Below, piece by piece: positions 49,800 to 59,927 of a stretch of DNA of 64,000 nucleotides. Position 1 is the first letter of the stretch. Each line of letters begins with the position of its first letter. The position numbers and the translations under genes are program-made. Under the pieces are notes generated by a model. It did no database searches. It had not been told where the DNA came from and saw nothing but the letters and a program-made list of their open reading frames with translations. Source of the DNA: Caldimonas caldifontis (lineage in GTDB: Bacteria > Pseudomonadota > Gammaproteobacteria > Burkholderiales > Burkholderiaceae_C); NCBI RefSeq assembly GCF_002930615.1, contig NZ_PSNX01000006.1, forward strand, positions 62,001 through 126,000, given 5' to 3'.

Positions 49800-49892
49800 G
49801 CATTCTGCTAGAGACGTCTCTCCAGGCCGGCCTGCACGCCTGGCGCGCAGCGCACAAAATGGGCACTGTTTCACACTCGGATCACGACCCTC

Positions 49893-50315
49893 ATGGAATG
49901 CACGATCAACTGGATGCCCGCCAGCGGCATGGCCTTCTCGGCCGAGACGGGCAGTGGCCACCTGCTGAGCATGGACGGCGCCCCCGACGGGGGCGGCCGC
50001 AACCTGGCGCCGCGCCCGATGGAAACCCTGCTGGCCGGTGCGGGCGGCTGCACCGCCTATGACGTGGTGCTCATCCTCAAGCGCGGCCGCCATGACGTGC
50101 GCGGCTGCCAGGTCAGGCTCAGCGCCGACCGTGCCGAGACCGACCCCAAGGTCTTCACCCGCATCCAGATGCATTTCGTGGTGACCGGCAAGGGCCTGCC
50201 CGAGACGGCCGTGCAGCGCGCCATCCAGATGTCGCACGACAAGTACTGCTCGGCCACCATCATGCTGGGCAAGACGGCCGAGATCACCACCAGCTACGAG
50301 ATCGTCGAGGGCTGA
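49893..50315 (+). CDS. OsmC family protein
   Basis: The product has 140 residues with the OsmC/Ohr fold; both catalytic-type Cys are present, Cys53 in GGCTAYD and Cys119 in KYCSAT. Members reduce organic hydroperoxides or act in osmotic response; the exact subgroup is not clear. It is divergent from ilvA; the 313-bp region between holds the ilvA leader. It converges on coq7, ending 2 bp from its stop. Confidence 0.9.
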   Translation: MECTINWMPASGMAFSAETGSGHLLSMDGAPDGGGRNLAPRPMETLLAGAGGCTAYDVVLILKRGRHDVRGCQVRLSADRAETDPKVFTRIQMHFVVTGKGLPETAVQRAIQMSHDKYCSATIMLGKTAEITTSYEIVEG

Positions 50316-50317
50316 GC

Positions 50318-50977
50318 TCAGATGTGATGGGCGGTCGTGGTCATCACCTTGGCCGCGCCGCGCATCAGCCATTGCACCGGCGCCGGCAGTGGCACGGCCC
50401 CGGCGGCTTGCGCATCCAGCGCATGGCGGGCCTCGTCTTCCTTCATCTGGTGCACGATGGCCCGTGAGGCCGCGTCCTGCGCCGGCAGGCGGTCGAGGTG
50501 GCTTTCCAGGTGCTGCTCCACCTGGCGTTCGGTCTCCACCACGAAGCCCAGGCTGACCCGGTCGCCGGCCAGGCGACCGGCCAGCAGTCCGATGCCGAAG
50601 GCGCCCGCGTACCACAGCGGGTTCAGCAGGCTGGTGCGATCGCCCAGCTCGGCCAGGCGCTGCTCGGTCCAGGCCAGATGGTCCACCTCCTCGCGGGCGG
50701 CGGCCTCGAAGTGGGCGCGCAGGGCCGGATCGCGGGTGGCCAGCGCCTGAGCGGTGTACAGCGCCTGGGCGCAGACCTCGCCCACATGATTCACGCGCAT
50801 CAGGGCGCCCGACAGGCGGCGTTCGTCATCGTCCAGCGCCTGTGGCGCCGGGGACGCCGAGGGGCCGGGCTGCGGGCAGGGCCGGCTGGCCCGATGTGCG
50901 CCAAACACCGTGCGCAAGGCGCTGTCGGCCGTCTGCAACAGGGCGTCGAGGGGGGAGAGGGCGGGTCGTGAGGTCAT
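50318..50977 (-). CDS. coq7: Coq7-type 2-polyprenyl-6-methoxyphenol (demethoxyubiquinone) hydroxylase
   Basis: This 219-residue di-iron monooxygenase does the last hydroxylation in ubiquinone synthesis. Ligand motifs are [20 protein letters not shown] and EDEARHA. The N-terminal 45 residues are poorly conserved and Pro/Ala-rich. The start at 50977 ([14 protein letters not shown]) is chosen by conservation; the frame is open further upstream. Confidence 0.93.
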   Translation of the reverse strand: MTSRPALSPLDALLQTADSALRTVFGAHRASRPCPQPGPSASPAPQALDDDERRLSGALMRVNHVGEVCAQALYTAQALATRDPALRAHFEAAAREEVDHLAWTEQRLAELGDRTSLLNPLWYAGAFGIGLLAGRLAGDRVSLGFVVETERQVEQHLESHLDRLPAQDAASRAIVHQMKEDEARHALDAQAAGAVPLPAPVQWLMRGAAKVMTTTAHHI

Positions 50978-51270
50978 GGTCGCGCTCGAAGAATCCTGCT
51001 TCGAAGCATAGTGCGGCGCATCCCTCCGGGAAAGTACGGGGGCGAACGGCCTTCGAGCCTTGCATGGGTGCCTTGATCGGTCCCGTCGAACCGGCGTCTT
51101 GTTGCACTCAGGCAACAGACAGCCCTGTTTTCTGACCTCTGTGCTGGCGGTCGCCACGGGCGTCTGGTGGAATACCGTCAACTTCCGATGAGGAGGTTGG
51201 CTCGGAATGCCTGTCCGCTGACGACAAAAGGGTGGCCGAGACCTCTTGTTCAACCTAGGAGATAGTTGCA

Positions 51271-52224
51271 ATGAAAAAATCTCTTCTCGCTCTCGCCGTC
51301 CTGGGCACCCTGGCTGGCGCCGCTGCTGCCCAGTCTTCCGTGACCCTGTACGGCCGTGTGGACCTGAGCCTCGCTCGCAACCTGGGCACCGACTACATGG
51401 TCATGCAGAACGGCTCCGGCAGCCGTCTGGGCGTGCGTGGCGTCGAGGATCTGGGTGGCGGCCTGAAGGCGGTCTTCAACATCGAGCACCGCTTCGCTGC
51501 GGATGTGGGCAACACCGGCACCAACAACAACGCCGCCAACGCTGCCACCACCCCCATGTGGAACGGCCGCTCCATCGTGGGCCTGCAGGGCGGTTTCGGT
51601 GAAGTGCGCTTCGGCCGCGAGTACACCACGAACTTCCTGTACGTCCAGCTGGCCGCCGACCCCTGGGGCTATGACACCGTGGCCGCCAACGGCAGCCTGG
51701 GTGGTGCCATCGACACCGTTCGTTCGAACAACTCGATCACCTACTCCTCGCCCACCGTCGGCGGCTTCCGCGGCCACTTCCAGTGGGTGATGGATGAGAC
51801 CCCGGGCAACGACACCAACGGCAGCTACAACCTGGCGCTGACCTACGGTGCTGGCCCGCTGAACGTGGGTTTCGGTCGCATCGATCGTGACGACGTCGCC
51901 GAGTGGAACATCCTGACCGCCGCCTACGACTTCGGCGCGTTCAAGCTGATCGGCGCCTACGGCTTCGGCAAGATCGACGCCACGGACGTCAAGCACCGCG
52001 ACTACCACATCGCCGCGACCGCCCCGATCGGCGGTGGTGAGTTCCGCGCCAGCTACAACAAGCTCGAGACTCGCAACCCCAGCTCTGACGTGTCGTCCAA
52101 GTTCGGCCTGGGCTACCACTACAACATGTCCAAGCGCACCACGCTGTACGCCGACTACGCCCGCGATGGCGAGCTGACGGACAACAAGTGGGGCTTCGAC
52201 GTCGGTATCAAGCACAACTTCTGA
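51271..52224 (+). CDS. Outer-membrane porin (Porin_4 type)
   Basis: This 317-residue protein has a signal peptide (1-20, [20 protein letters not shown]) and a beta-barrel of the Burkholderiales general porin type: [11 protein letters not shown] start, [23 protein letters not shown]-like loop ([11 protein letters not shown]) and terminal KHNF. It lets small solutes across the outer membrane. The ATG at 51271 follows a TAGGAGATAG box. The 293-bp upstream gap contains a TGTTGC/GCAACA inverted repeat (51100-51117) but no obvious promoter. A strong terminator follows. Confidence 0.94.
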   Translation: MKKSLLALAVLGTLAGAAAAQSSVTLYGRVDLSLARNLGTDYMVMQNGSGSRLGVRGVEDLGGGLKAVFNIEHRFAADVGNTGTNNNAANAATTPMWNGRSIVGLQGGFGEVRFGREYTTNFLYVQLAADPWGYDTVAANGSLGGAIDTVRSNNSITYSSPTVGGFRGHFQWVMDETPGNDTNGSYNLALTYGAGPLNVGFGRIDRDDVAEWNILTAAYDFGAFKLIGAYGFGKIDATDVKHRDYHIAATAPIGGGEFRASYNKLETRNPSSDVSSKFGLGYHYNMSKRTTLYADYARDGELTDNKWGFDVGIKHNF

Positions 52225-52263
52225 TCCCCGCTCGCCTTGGGCGAGTTGAATCAGCAAGTTCGG

Positions 52264-52291
52264 AAAGCCGCCTTCGGGCGGCTTTTCTTTT
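52264..52291 (+). terminator. Terminator after the porin gene
   Basis: AAAGCCGCC, loop TTCG, GGCGGCTTT forms a stem followed by TTTCTTTT, about 40 bp after the porin stop. It separates the porin gene from the peptide ABC operon. Confidence 0.85.
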
Positions 52292-52416
52292 GCGCGGATC
52301 GTTCGGGCGAAAGTCAAGCGCCGCCTGCGCGCCTTCTGATCAGGACTTCCCCCTTTGACGACCGGCATGGGTTTTGCTGATCATTCACACTTTCAATATT
52401 TCACGTGAGTGAACCG

Positions 52417-54012
52417 ATGTTCAAACGCACCACCTCCCTCACGGCCGTCGCTGCCGCGGCCTTCGTCTGCGCAGGGCTGCTGGCCACCCCGTCCGTCCAC
52501 GCCAAGACCTTCAAATGGGCCAGCCAGGGCGAAATTGCCACCTGGGACATCCACTCCCAGAACAATGCCCTGCAGAACGGCCTGCATGCCAACGTCTATG
52601 AGTCGCTGGTCTACTACAACAGCCGCACCTTCGAGGTCGAGCCGGTGCTGGCCACGTCCTGGCGCGAGATCAGCCCCACCCAGGTGCGTTTCAACCTGCG
52701 CCAGGGCGTGAAGTTCCATGATGGGTCGACGATGACGGCCGACGACGTGGTGTTCTCGCTCACCCGTGCGATGGCGCCCACGTCGAACTTCACCGTGTAC
52801 ACCCAGGGCATCGACAAGGTGGTCAAGGTCGATAACAACACGGTGGATGTGTTCCTCAAGGGCCCCAACCCGGTGCTGCTGCGCCAGATGACCGAACTGC
52901 GCATCATGAGCAAGGCCTGGGCCGAGAAGAACAACTCGGTGGCGCCGAAGGACATCAAGACCACCGACGAGAACTTTGCCCACCGCAACGCCAACGGCAC
53001 GGGTCCTTACACCCTGGATTCCTGGCAGGCCGATGTGCGCATGGTGTTCAAGCGCAACCCCAACTGGTGGGGCAAGATGGACGGCAATGTGACCGAGATC
53101 GTCTACACCCCGATCCGCTCGGCTGCCACGCGCATCGCCGCCCTGCTGTCGGGTGAGGTGGACCTGGTGCTCGACCCCACCCCGCAGGACCTGGCCCGCC
53201 TGCGTGCCGCGCCGAACCTGAAGGTGATCGATGGCGTCGAGAACCGCACGATCTTCCTGGGCATGGATCAGTTCCGCGACGAACTGCCCGGCTCCGACGT
53301 GAAGGGCAAGAACCCGCTGAAGGACGTGAGGGTGCGCAAGGCGCTCTACCAGGCCATCGACATCGACACCATTTCTCGCAACATCATGCGCGGCCTGGGC
53401 AAGCCCACCGGCGCCCTGGTGGCCCCGCAGGTGGCGGGCTGGACGGAAGGGGTGGCCAAGCGCTTCCCCTACAACGTGGAGGCAGCGCGCAAGCTGCTGG
53501 CCGAGGCCGGCTACCCCAACGGCTTCGAGGTGGATTTCGCCTGCCCGAACAACCGCTACATCAACGATGAGGCGATCTGCCAGGCCGTGACGGCCATGTG
53601 GGCGCGCATCGGCGTGAAGGCCAAGCTGCGCACGCTGCCGCTGGTGACCTACTTCCCGATGATCCAGCGCTACGAGGCCAGCATCTACATGCTGGGCTGG
53701 GGCGTGCCGACTTTCGACGCGCTGTATTCTCTGCAATCGCTAGTGCGCACCGTGGGCACGGGGGGCGATGGCAACTACAACGTGGGCCGCTTCTCCAACG
53801 AGCGCATGGACTACCTGGTGGACCGCATCAAGGTGGAAACCGATGCCCCGGTGCGTCGTCGCATGCTGACCGAGGCCCTGCAGCTGCAGAATGATCTCGT
53901 CGCCCACATCCCGCTGCACGATCAGGTGATTCCCTGGGCGATGAAGAGCAACATCGACCTGGTGCATCGCGCCGACAACCGGATCGACATGCGTCTGGTG
54001 AAGGTGAACTGA
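52417..54012 (+). CDS. Peptide/nickel-type ABC transporter substrate-binding protein (first)
   Basis: This 531-residue periplasmic protein of SBP family 5 (DppA/OppA-like) has a signal peptide (cleaved after VHA, about 33) and the family's KFHDGSTMTADDVVFSL and YPNGFEVDF segments. It would bind a peptide-like ligand and hand it to the permeases. It shows clear similarity to the second binding protein at 56401. Start: ATG 52417; a GTG four codons upstream is also possible. A hairpin at 54042-54063 separates it from the permease gene. Confidence 0.9.
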   Translation: MFKRTTSLTAVAAAAFVCAGLLATPSVHAKTFKWASQGEIATWDIHSQNNALQNGLHANVYESLVYYNSRTFEVEPVLATSWREISPTQVRFNLRQGVKFHDGSTMTADDVVFSLTRAMAPTSNFTVYTQGIDKVVKVDNNTVDVFLKGPNPVLLRQMTELRIMSKAWAEKNNSVAPKDIKTTDENFAHRNANGTGPYTLDSWQADVRMVFKRNPNWWGKMDGNVTEIVYTPIRSAATRIAALLSGEVDLVLDPTPQDLARLRAAPNLKVIDGVENRTIFLGMDQFRDELPGSDVKGKNPLKDVRVRKALYQAIDIDTISRNIMRGLGKPTGALVAPQVAGWTEGVAKRFPYNVEAARKLLAEAGYPNGFEVDFACPNNRYINDEAICQAVTAMWARIGVKAKLRTLPLVTYFPMIQRYEASIYMLGWGVPTFDALYSLQSLVRTVGTGGDGNYNVGRFSNERMDYLVDRIKVETDAPVRRRMLTEALQLQNDLVAHIPLHDQVIPWAMKSNIDLVHRADNRIDMRLVKVN

Positions 54013-54041
54013 TCGACTGCCCCCTTGCCCGCGCGTATCAT

Positions 54042-54063
54042 GGCGGGCTTTGACTGGCCCGCC
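54042..54063 (+). terminator. Hairpin between binding-protein and permease genes
   Basis: GGCGGGC and GCCCGCC form a 7-bp stem with loop TTTGACTG, followed by TTCTGC. It lies 30 bp after the binding-protein stop. Such hairpins often raise the binding-protein/permease ratio by partial termination. Confidence 0.4.
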
Positions 54064-54168
54064 TTCTGCGGAAGACCCCGCAGCGCGCGGGCCGGCATCG
54101 ATCCTTGACAAGGACCAGGCTGCCGGCATCACGAGTGACGGCGGCCTCAACTGGCCGGAACTGGCTTC

Positions 54169-55152
54169 ATGCTCGCATTCATTCTTCGCCGACTGGCGCA
54201 AGCCGTGATCGTCATGCTCACGGTGGCCTTCATCTCTTTCATGCTGTTCCAGTATGTGGGCGACCCGGTCACCAACATCCTGGGGCAGGATGCCACGCCC
54301 GAGCAGCGCGACCAGATGCGTGCCGACCTCGGCCTGGACCAGCCCTTCTTCGTGCAGTTCGGCCGCTTCGTGGTCAACGCGGCCCAGGGTGAGTTCGGCC
54401 TGAGCCTGCGCCAGGGGCAGAAGGTGTCCACCCTGTTGATGGAGCGCTTTCCGGCGACGCTGGAGCTGGTGATCGTGGCGGCCGTGATCGCCCTGGCCAT
54501 CGGCATTCCCATGGGCGTGTACACGGCGCTGCGGCGAGGCACCTTCCTGTCCCAGGTGATGCTGACCTTCTCGCTGCTGGGCGTGTCGCTGCCGACCTTC
54601 CTGATCGGCATCCTGCTCATCATGCTCTTCTCGGTGACGCTGGGCTGGCTGCCCAGCTTCGGACGGGGCCCGGTGGTCGATCTGGGCGGCTGGACCACCG
54701 GATGGCTTTCTCCGGCTGGCTGGAAGCACCTGATCCTGCCCTCGGTGACGCTGGCGATCTTCCAGCTCACGCTCATCCTGCGCCTGGTGCGCGCCGAGAT
54801 GCTGGAGGTGCTGCGCACCGACTACATCAAGTTTGCGCGCGCACGCGGGCTGAGCAACCGTGCCGTCCACTTCGGCCACGCCCTGAAGAACACCCTGGTG
54901 CCGGTGATGACGATCACCGGCCTGCAGCTGGGGGGGCTGATCGCCTTCGCCATCATCACCGAGACGGTGTTCCAGTGGCCGGGCATGGGCCTGCTGTTCA
55001 TCCAGGCCGTCACCTTCGCCGACATCCCGGTGATGGCGGCCTATCTCTGCCTGATCGCACTGATCTTCGTGATCATCAACCTCGTGGTGGACCTGTTGTA
55101 CTTCGCGGTCGATCCGAGGCTGCGTGTCGAGCGTGCGGGCGGCGGCCACTGA
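54169..55152 (+). CDS. ABC transporter permease, DppB/OppB-like
   Basis: The product has 327 residues and six membrane helices, starting MLAFILRRLAQAVIVMLTVAFISF, with the EAA-like loop RTDYIKFARARGLSNRAVHF. It is one half of the membrane channel of the peptide-type importer. The DppC-like partner is encoded at 57983 after two inserted genes. The start follows a 156-bp gap. Confidence 0.92.
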   Translation: MLAFILRRLAQAVIVMLTVAFISFMLFQYVGDPVTNILGQDATPEQRDQMRADLGLDQPFFVQFGRFVVNAAQGEFGLSLRQGQKVSTLLMERFPATLELVIVAAVIALAIGIPMGVYTALRRGTFLSQVMLTFSLLGVSLPTFLIGILLIMLFSVTLGWLPSFGRGPVVDLGGWTTGWLSPAGWKHLILPSVTLAIFQLTLILRLVRAEMLEVLRTDYIKFARARGLSNRAVHFGHALKNTLVPVMTITGLQLGGLIAFAIITETVFQWPGMGLLFIQAVTFADIPVMAAYLCLIALIFVIINLVVDLLYFAVDPRLRVERAGGGH

Positions 55153-55168
55153 TCCACGGGAGACGGTC

Positions 55169-56401
55169 ATGCTGATGCAGGCCTCCCATCACGGCATCTT
55201 CCGGCATATCGCCCAGTTCCACCCGGAGCTGACGGCGTTTCGTCGCGACCTGCACGCCCACCCCGAACTGGGCTTCGAGGAGGTGCGCACGGCTGCGCGT
55301 GTGGCCGAGGCGCTCAAGCTCACCCGGGTGGACGAGATCCACACGGGCATCGCCAAAACCGGCGTGGTGGCGGTCATTCGCGGACAGCGCAGCGACAGTG
55401 GCCGCGCCATCGCGCTGCGTGCCGACATGGACGCGCTGCCGATGCGCGAGGAGAACGATTTCGCCTGGCGCTCGGGCAAATCGGGCCTGATGCACGGTTG
55501 CGGCCATGACGGCCACACCACGATGCTGGTGGGTGCCGCTCGCTACCTGGCCGAGACCCGGCGCTTCAACGGCACCGCCTACCTGGTGTTCCAGCCCGGC
55601 GAGGAAGGGTTTGCCGGCGCCAAGGCCATGATCGATGACGGGCTCTTCGATCGCTTTCCTGCTGAAGCCGTCTACGCCATGCACAACTGGCCGCACCTGA
55701 GCGCGGGGCAGGTGGGCGTGAGCCCGGGGCCGATGATGGCGGCGGCTGACCGCATCGAGATCACCGTCAACGGCAAGGGCGGGCACGGCGCCCACCCCCA
55801 TCTGGCCGTGGATCCGGTGCTCGTGGCGGCCCACATCATCACCGCAGCGCAAAGCCTCGTGTCGCGCAATGTCAGCGCCTTCGATCAGGCGGTGGTGAGC
55901 ATCTGTGCGATGCAAGGGGGCGATGTCGGGGCGATGAGCGTCATCCCGCGCCAAGCGAAGCTCGTGGGCACGGTGCGCAGTTTCCGGCCGGCGGTGCAGG
56001 ACATGATCGAGGAACGCCTGGCCCGGCTGGTGGAGTCGGTGGCCCTGGGCCTGGGCGCGTCGGCCACGCTCGACTACCAGCGCATCTACCCCGCCACCAT
56101 CAACACCCCGCGCGAAGCGCAGTTCGCGGCCGACGTGGCGGCCTCCCTGGTGGGCGAAGACCGCGTGGTGCGCAACCTGCCGCCCAGCATGGGCGCGGAA
56201 GACTTCTCCTTCATGCTGCAGGTCAAGCCCGGCGCCTACCTGCGCATCGGCCAGGGGCAGGAAGGTGGCGACGCCGGCTGCTTCCTGCACAGCAGCCGCT
56301 ACGACTTCAATGACGAGATCCTGCCGCTGGGTTCGGCACTCTTTGCATCCCTGGTCGAACAGGCGATGCCCCTTTCACTGACCAATCAGGAGAATCGCTG
56401 A
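55169..56401 (+). CDS. M20-family aminoacylase / hippurate-hydrolase-like amidohydrolase
   Basis: The product has 410 residues, a cytoplasmic M20D metallopeptidase-family enzyme (no signal peptide). Motifs are HAHPELGFEE, RADMDALP, MHGCGHDGHTTMLVGAA and QPGEEG. The dimerization domain (about 185-300) is typical. These enzymes hydrolyse N-acyl amino acids and related amides. Start at 55169 after a GGGAGA box. It is embedded between DppB- and DppC-like genes, and its stop overlaps the next start (TGATG). Confidence 0.9.
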   Translation: MLMQASHHGIFRHIAQFHPELTAFRRDLHAHPELGFEEVRTAARVAEALKLTRVDEIHTGIAKTGVVAVIRGQRSDSGRAIALRADMDALPMREENDFAWRSGKSGLMHGCGHDGHTTMLVGAARYLAETRRFNGTAYLVFQPGEEGFAGAKAMIDDGLFDRFPAEAVYAMHNWPHLSAGQVGVSPGPMMAAADRIEITVNGKGGHGAHPHLAVDPVLVAAHIITAAQSLVSRNVSAFDQAVVSICAMQGGDVGAMSVIPRQAKLVGTVRSFRPAVQDMIEERLARLVESVALGLGASATLDYQRIYPATINTPREAQFAADVAASLVGEDRVVRNLPPSMGAEDFSFMLQVKPGAYLRIGQGQEGGDAGCFLHSSRYDFNDEILPLGSALFASLVEQAMPLSLTNQENR

Positions 56402-57969
56402 TGAAGTTCAAGCCGACTTTGCTCGCTGTTGCGCTGGCTCTGGCTTGTGGGGTGAGCGCCGCCAAGACCTTGCGCGTGGCCAACCAGGGCGACGCTCAGT
56501 CCATGGACCCGCACTCGCTCAACGAGTCCATGCAGCTGAGCTTCACCGGCAACGTCTATGAACCGCTGGTGGCGCGCGACAAGACCCTGGGCCTCACGCC
56601 CGGCCTGGCCACGAGCTGGAAGCAGACATCACCCACGGTGTGGCGATTCGAACTGCGTCGCAACGTGAGTTTCCACGACGGCACGCCCTTCACGGCCGAT
56701 GATGTGGTCTTCAGCTTCAAGCGCGCCGCCGGTGATGGCTCGGACATGCGCGGCTACACCAACTCGATCAAGGAGGTGCGCAAGCTCGATGCCCACACCG
56801 TCGAGATCGAGACCACATCGCCTTTCCCCATCCTGCCGGACGTCATCACGCTCGTGTACATGATGAGCAAGAAGTGGTGCGAGGAGAACAAGGCTGAGAC
56901 GCCGGTGGACCGCCGCAAGGGCATCGAGAACGCCGCCAGTTTCCGCGCCAACGGCACGGGCCCCTTCCGCCTGCGCGAGCGCCAGCCCAACCAGCGCACC
57001 GTGCTCGTGCGCAACGGCAACTACTGGGGCAAGGTCGACGGCAACGTCACCGAGGTCGTCTTCACCCCCATCGGCAACGATGCCACCCGGGTGGCGGCGC
57101 TGCTGTCGGGCGAGGTGGACGTGATGGAGCCCGTGCCCCTGCAGGACGTGGATCGCATCAAGGCCAATCCAGCGCTCAAGGTGATGCAGGGCCCCGAGCT
57201 GCGCACCATCTTCCTGGGCATGGACCAGCGGCGCGACGAACTCCAGTTCTCGAACGTGAAGGGCAAGAATCCCTTCAAGGACGTTCGCGTGCGCCGCGCT
57301 TTCTACCAGGCCATTGACATCGAGACCATCAAGACGCGCGTGATGCGCGGCGCGGCCACGCCGACCGCCCTGATGGTGGCGCCCGGCATCAAGGGTTTCA
57401 CGCCCGACCTCAATAAGCGCCCCGCCTACGACCCCGAAGGCGCCCGCAAGCTGCTGGCCGAGGCGGGCTACCCCAACGGCTTCGAGGTGGGCATGAACTG
57501 CCCGAACGATCGTTATGTGAACGACGGGGCCATTTGCCAGGCGGTGGCTGCCAATCTGGCGCGTATCGGCGTGAAGGTGAACCTGCAGACCGAAACCAAG
57601 GGCACCTACTTCCCGAAGATCCTGCGCCGTGACACCAGCTTCTACCTGCTGGGCTGGACGCCGGGCACCTACGACTCCCACAACCCGCTCAGCGCGCTGA
57701 TGGCCACCCCCAATGACAAGGGGCAGGGCCAGTTCAACCTGGGCTGGTACAGCAACGCCCGTGTGGACGAGCTGACCCAGCTCGTTCAGGCGGAAACCGA
57801 CCCGGCCAAGCGCAACGCGATGATCGCCGAAGCCTTCAAGATCCACCAGGACGAGGTGGGCCACATCCCCTTGCACCAGCAGGCGCTGGCCTGGGCGATG
57901 AAGGCCAACATCGACGTGGTGCAGCTGGCCGACAACTTCATGCCGTTCAAGTACATCACCGTGAAGTGA
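56401..57969 (+). CDS. ABC transporter substrate-binding protein (second, DppA-like)
   Basis: This 522-residue periplasmic binding protein of SBP family 5 has a signal peptide (about 1-20) and the segments DAQSMDPHSL, FHDGTPFTADDVVFSFKRA and YPNGFEVGM. It is a paralogue of the protein at 52417, sharing many segments (for example LLSGEVD and RTIFLGMDQ). It overlaps the M20 gene by one base and lies 13 bp before the DppC-like gene. Confidence 0.92.
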   Translation: MKFKPTLLAVALALACGVSAAKTLRVANQGDAQSMDPHSLNESMQLSFTGNVYEPLVARDKTLGLTPGLATSWKQTSPTVWRFELRRNVSFHDGTPFTADDVVFSFKRAAGDGSDMRGYTNSIKEVRKLDAHTVEIETTSPFPILPDVITLVYMMSKKWCEENKAETPVDRRKGIENAASFRANGTGPFRLRERQPNQRTVLVRNGNYWGKVDGNVTEVVFTPIGNDATRVAALLSGEVDVMEPVPLQDVDRIKANPALKVMQGPELRTIFLGMDQRRDELQFSNVKGKNPFKDVRVRRAFYQAIDIETIKTRVMRGAATPTALMVAPGIKGFTPDLNKRPAYDPEGARKLLAEAGYPNGFEVGMNCPNDRYVNDGAICQAVAANLARIGVKVNLQTETKGTYFPKILRRDTSFYLLGWTPGTYDSHNPLSALMATPNDKGQGQFNLGWYSNARVDELTQLVQAETDPAKRNAMIAEAFKIHQDEVGHIPLHQQALAWAMKANIDVVQLADNFMPFKYITVK

Positions 57970-57982
57970 CGGCACCCTTCCC

Positions 57983-58918
57983 ATGACCACCACCACGACC
58001 CCCCCTCCACCGTCCGCGCTGCAACGCTTCTTCGACAGCGACGTCTGGTACAGCTTCCGCACTTCGCCGGTGGCTGTCACCGCGGCGATCATTGCGTTCA
58101 TCTGCATCTTCTGTGCGCTCTTTGCCAACTGGGTGGCGCCGCACAACCCCTTCGACCTGGCCACGCTGGAGCTGTCCGATTCGCGGCTGCCGCCGGCCTG
58201 GATGGAAGGTGGCAGCACGAAGTACCTGCTGGGCACCGACGACCAGGGCCGCGACATCCTCTCGGCCCTGATGTACGGCGCGCGCATCTCGCTCTTCGTG
58301 GGCCTGGCCTCGGTGGTGCTGTCGGTGGTGGTGGGGGTGTCCCTGGGTCTGCTCTCGGGCTTCGTGGGCGGCAAGGTCGATGCCTTCATCATGCGCGTGT
58401 GCGACGTGATGCTGTCCTTCCCGGCCATCCTGATCGCCCTGCTCATCGACGGCGTCGGCCGCGCGCTGTTCCCCAATGCCCACGAGACCCTGGCCTTCGG
58501 CGTGCTGATCCTGGCCATCTCGCTCACCAAGTGGGTGGACTACGCGCGAACGGTGCGCGGCTCGACGATGATCGAGCGCAACAAGGACTACGTCCAGGCC
58601 GCCCGCGTGATCGGCGTGAGCTCATTGCGCATCATGCGCAAGCACGTGTTGCCCAATGTGCTCGGGCCGGTGCTGGTGCTGGCCACCATCCAGGTGGGCC
58701 AGGCCATCATCATCGAAGCAACGTTGTCCTTCCTGGGGGTGGGCGTGCCGCCGACGTCCCCGTCGCTGGGCACGCTCATCCGCATCGGCAATGACTTCCT
58801 CTTCTCGGGTGAGTGGTGGATCACCATCTTCCCTGGTGCCATGCTGGTGCTGATTGCGCTGAGCGTGAACCTCCTGGGCGACTGGCTGCGCGACGCCCTC
58901 AACCCGCGCCTGCGTTGA
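57983..58918 (+). CDS. ABC transporter permease, DppC/OppC-like
   Basis: The product has 311 residues with an N-terminal OppC-like region, about six membrane helices and the signature loop RNKDYVQAARVIGVSSLRIM (EAA-type). It pairs with the DppB-like permease at 54169. It is followed 16 bp later by the first ATPase gene. Confidence 0.93.
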   Translation: MTTTTTPPPPSALQRFFDSDVWYSFRTSPVAVTAAIIAFICIFCALFANWVAPHNPFDLATLELSDSRLPPAWMEGGSTKYLLGTDDQGRDILSALMYGARISLFVGLASVVLSVVVGVSLGLLSGFVGGKVDAFIMRVCDVMLSFPAILIALLIDGVGRALFPNAHETLAFGVLILAISLTKWVDYARTVRGSTMIERNKDYVQAARVIGVSSLRIMRKHVLPNVLGPVLVLATIQVGQAIIIEATLSFLGVGVPPTSPSLGTLIRIGNDFLFSGEWWITIFPGAMLVLIALSVNLLGDWLRDALNPRLR

Positions 58919-58934
58919 GCCTTCGGAACCCACG

Positions 58935-59927
58935 ATGAACACGAACAAGACCCCTTTGCTGCAGGTGAAGAACCTGCGGGTGGAATTCCCCTCGCGGCGC
59001 GGCACGCTGCTCGCGCTGGATGACATCAACTTCAACATCGACGCTGGCGAGATCCTGGGCGTGGTGGGCGAGTCGGGCGCGGGCAAGTCCCTCACCGGTG
59101 CGGCCATCATCGGCCTGCTGGAGCCCCCTGGCCGCGTGGCGGCCGGAGAGATCCTGCTGGACGGTCGGCGCATCGACAACCTGCCATATGAAGAGATGCG
59201 CAAGGTGCGCGGCCGGCAGATCGGCGCGATCTTCCAGGACCCGCTGACCTCGCTGAACCCGCTCTACACGGTGGGACGCCAGCTGGTCGAGACCATCCAG
59301 ACCCACCTGCCGGTGAGCCTCGCCGAGGCCCGCCAGCGGGCCATCCAGCTGCTCAAGGACACCGGCATTCCCGCAGCCGAGCAGCGCATCGACCACTACC
59401 CGCACCAGTTCTCGGGCGGCATGCGCCAGCGCGTGGTGATTGCCCTGGCCCTGGCGGCCGAGCCCAAGCTCATCGTGGCCGACGAACCCACGACGGCCCT
59501 GGATGTGTCCATCCAGGCGCAGATCATTGCCCTGCTCAAGCGCCTGTGCAAGGAGAAGGGCGCGGCGGTGATGCTGGTCACGCACGACATGGGCGTGATC
59601 GCCGAGACCTGCGATCGCGTGGCGGTGATGTACGCCGGCCGCGTTGCGGAGATCGGGCCGGTGCACGACGTGATCCATTCACCGGCTCACCCCTACACCG
59701 AAGGTCTGATGGGCTCCATCCCGGCCATGGACGAGGACCGCGAGCGTCTGACCCAGATCGACGGCGCGATGCCGCGGCTGACGGCCATCCCGAAAGGCTG
59801 CGCCTTCCATCCCCGTTGCCCCAAGGCCTTTGACCGCTGCCGCCAGGAGCGGCCTGAACTGATGGATGCCGGCCGCACGCGTGCGGCGTGCTGGCTGCAT
59901 GCTGAGCAAGAAAGACAAGTCGCATGA
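58935..59927 (+). CDS. ABC transporter ATP-binding protein, DppD/OppD-like
   Basis: The product has 330 residues with Walker A GESGAGKS, signature FSGGMRQR and Walker [13 protein letters not shown], then the oligopeptide C-terminal domain with GCAFHPRCP, whose Cys pattern resembles the iron-sulfur-binding region of DppD. It powers the importer with the second ATPase. The stop overlaps the next start by 4 bp. Confidence 0.94.
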   Translation: MNTNKTPLLQVKNLRVEFPSRRGTLLALDDINFNIDAGEILGVVGESGAGKSLTGAAIIGLLEPPGRVAAGEILLDGRRIDNLPYEEMRKVRGRQIGAIFQDPLTSLNPLYTVGRQLVETIQTHLPVSLAEARQRAIQLLKDTGIPAAEQRIDHYPHQFSGGMRQRVVIALALAAEPKLIVADEPTTALDVSIQAQIIALLKRLCKEKGAAVMLVTHDMGVIAETCDRVAVMYAGRVAEIGPVHDVIHSPAHPYTEGLMGSIPAMDEDRERLTQIDGAMPRLTAIPKGCAFHPRCPKAFDRCRQERPELMDAGRTRAACWLHAEQERQVA

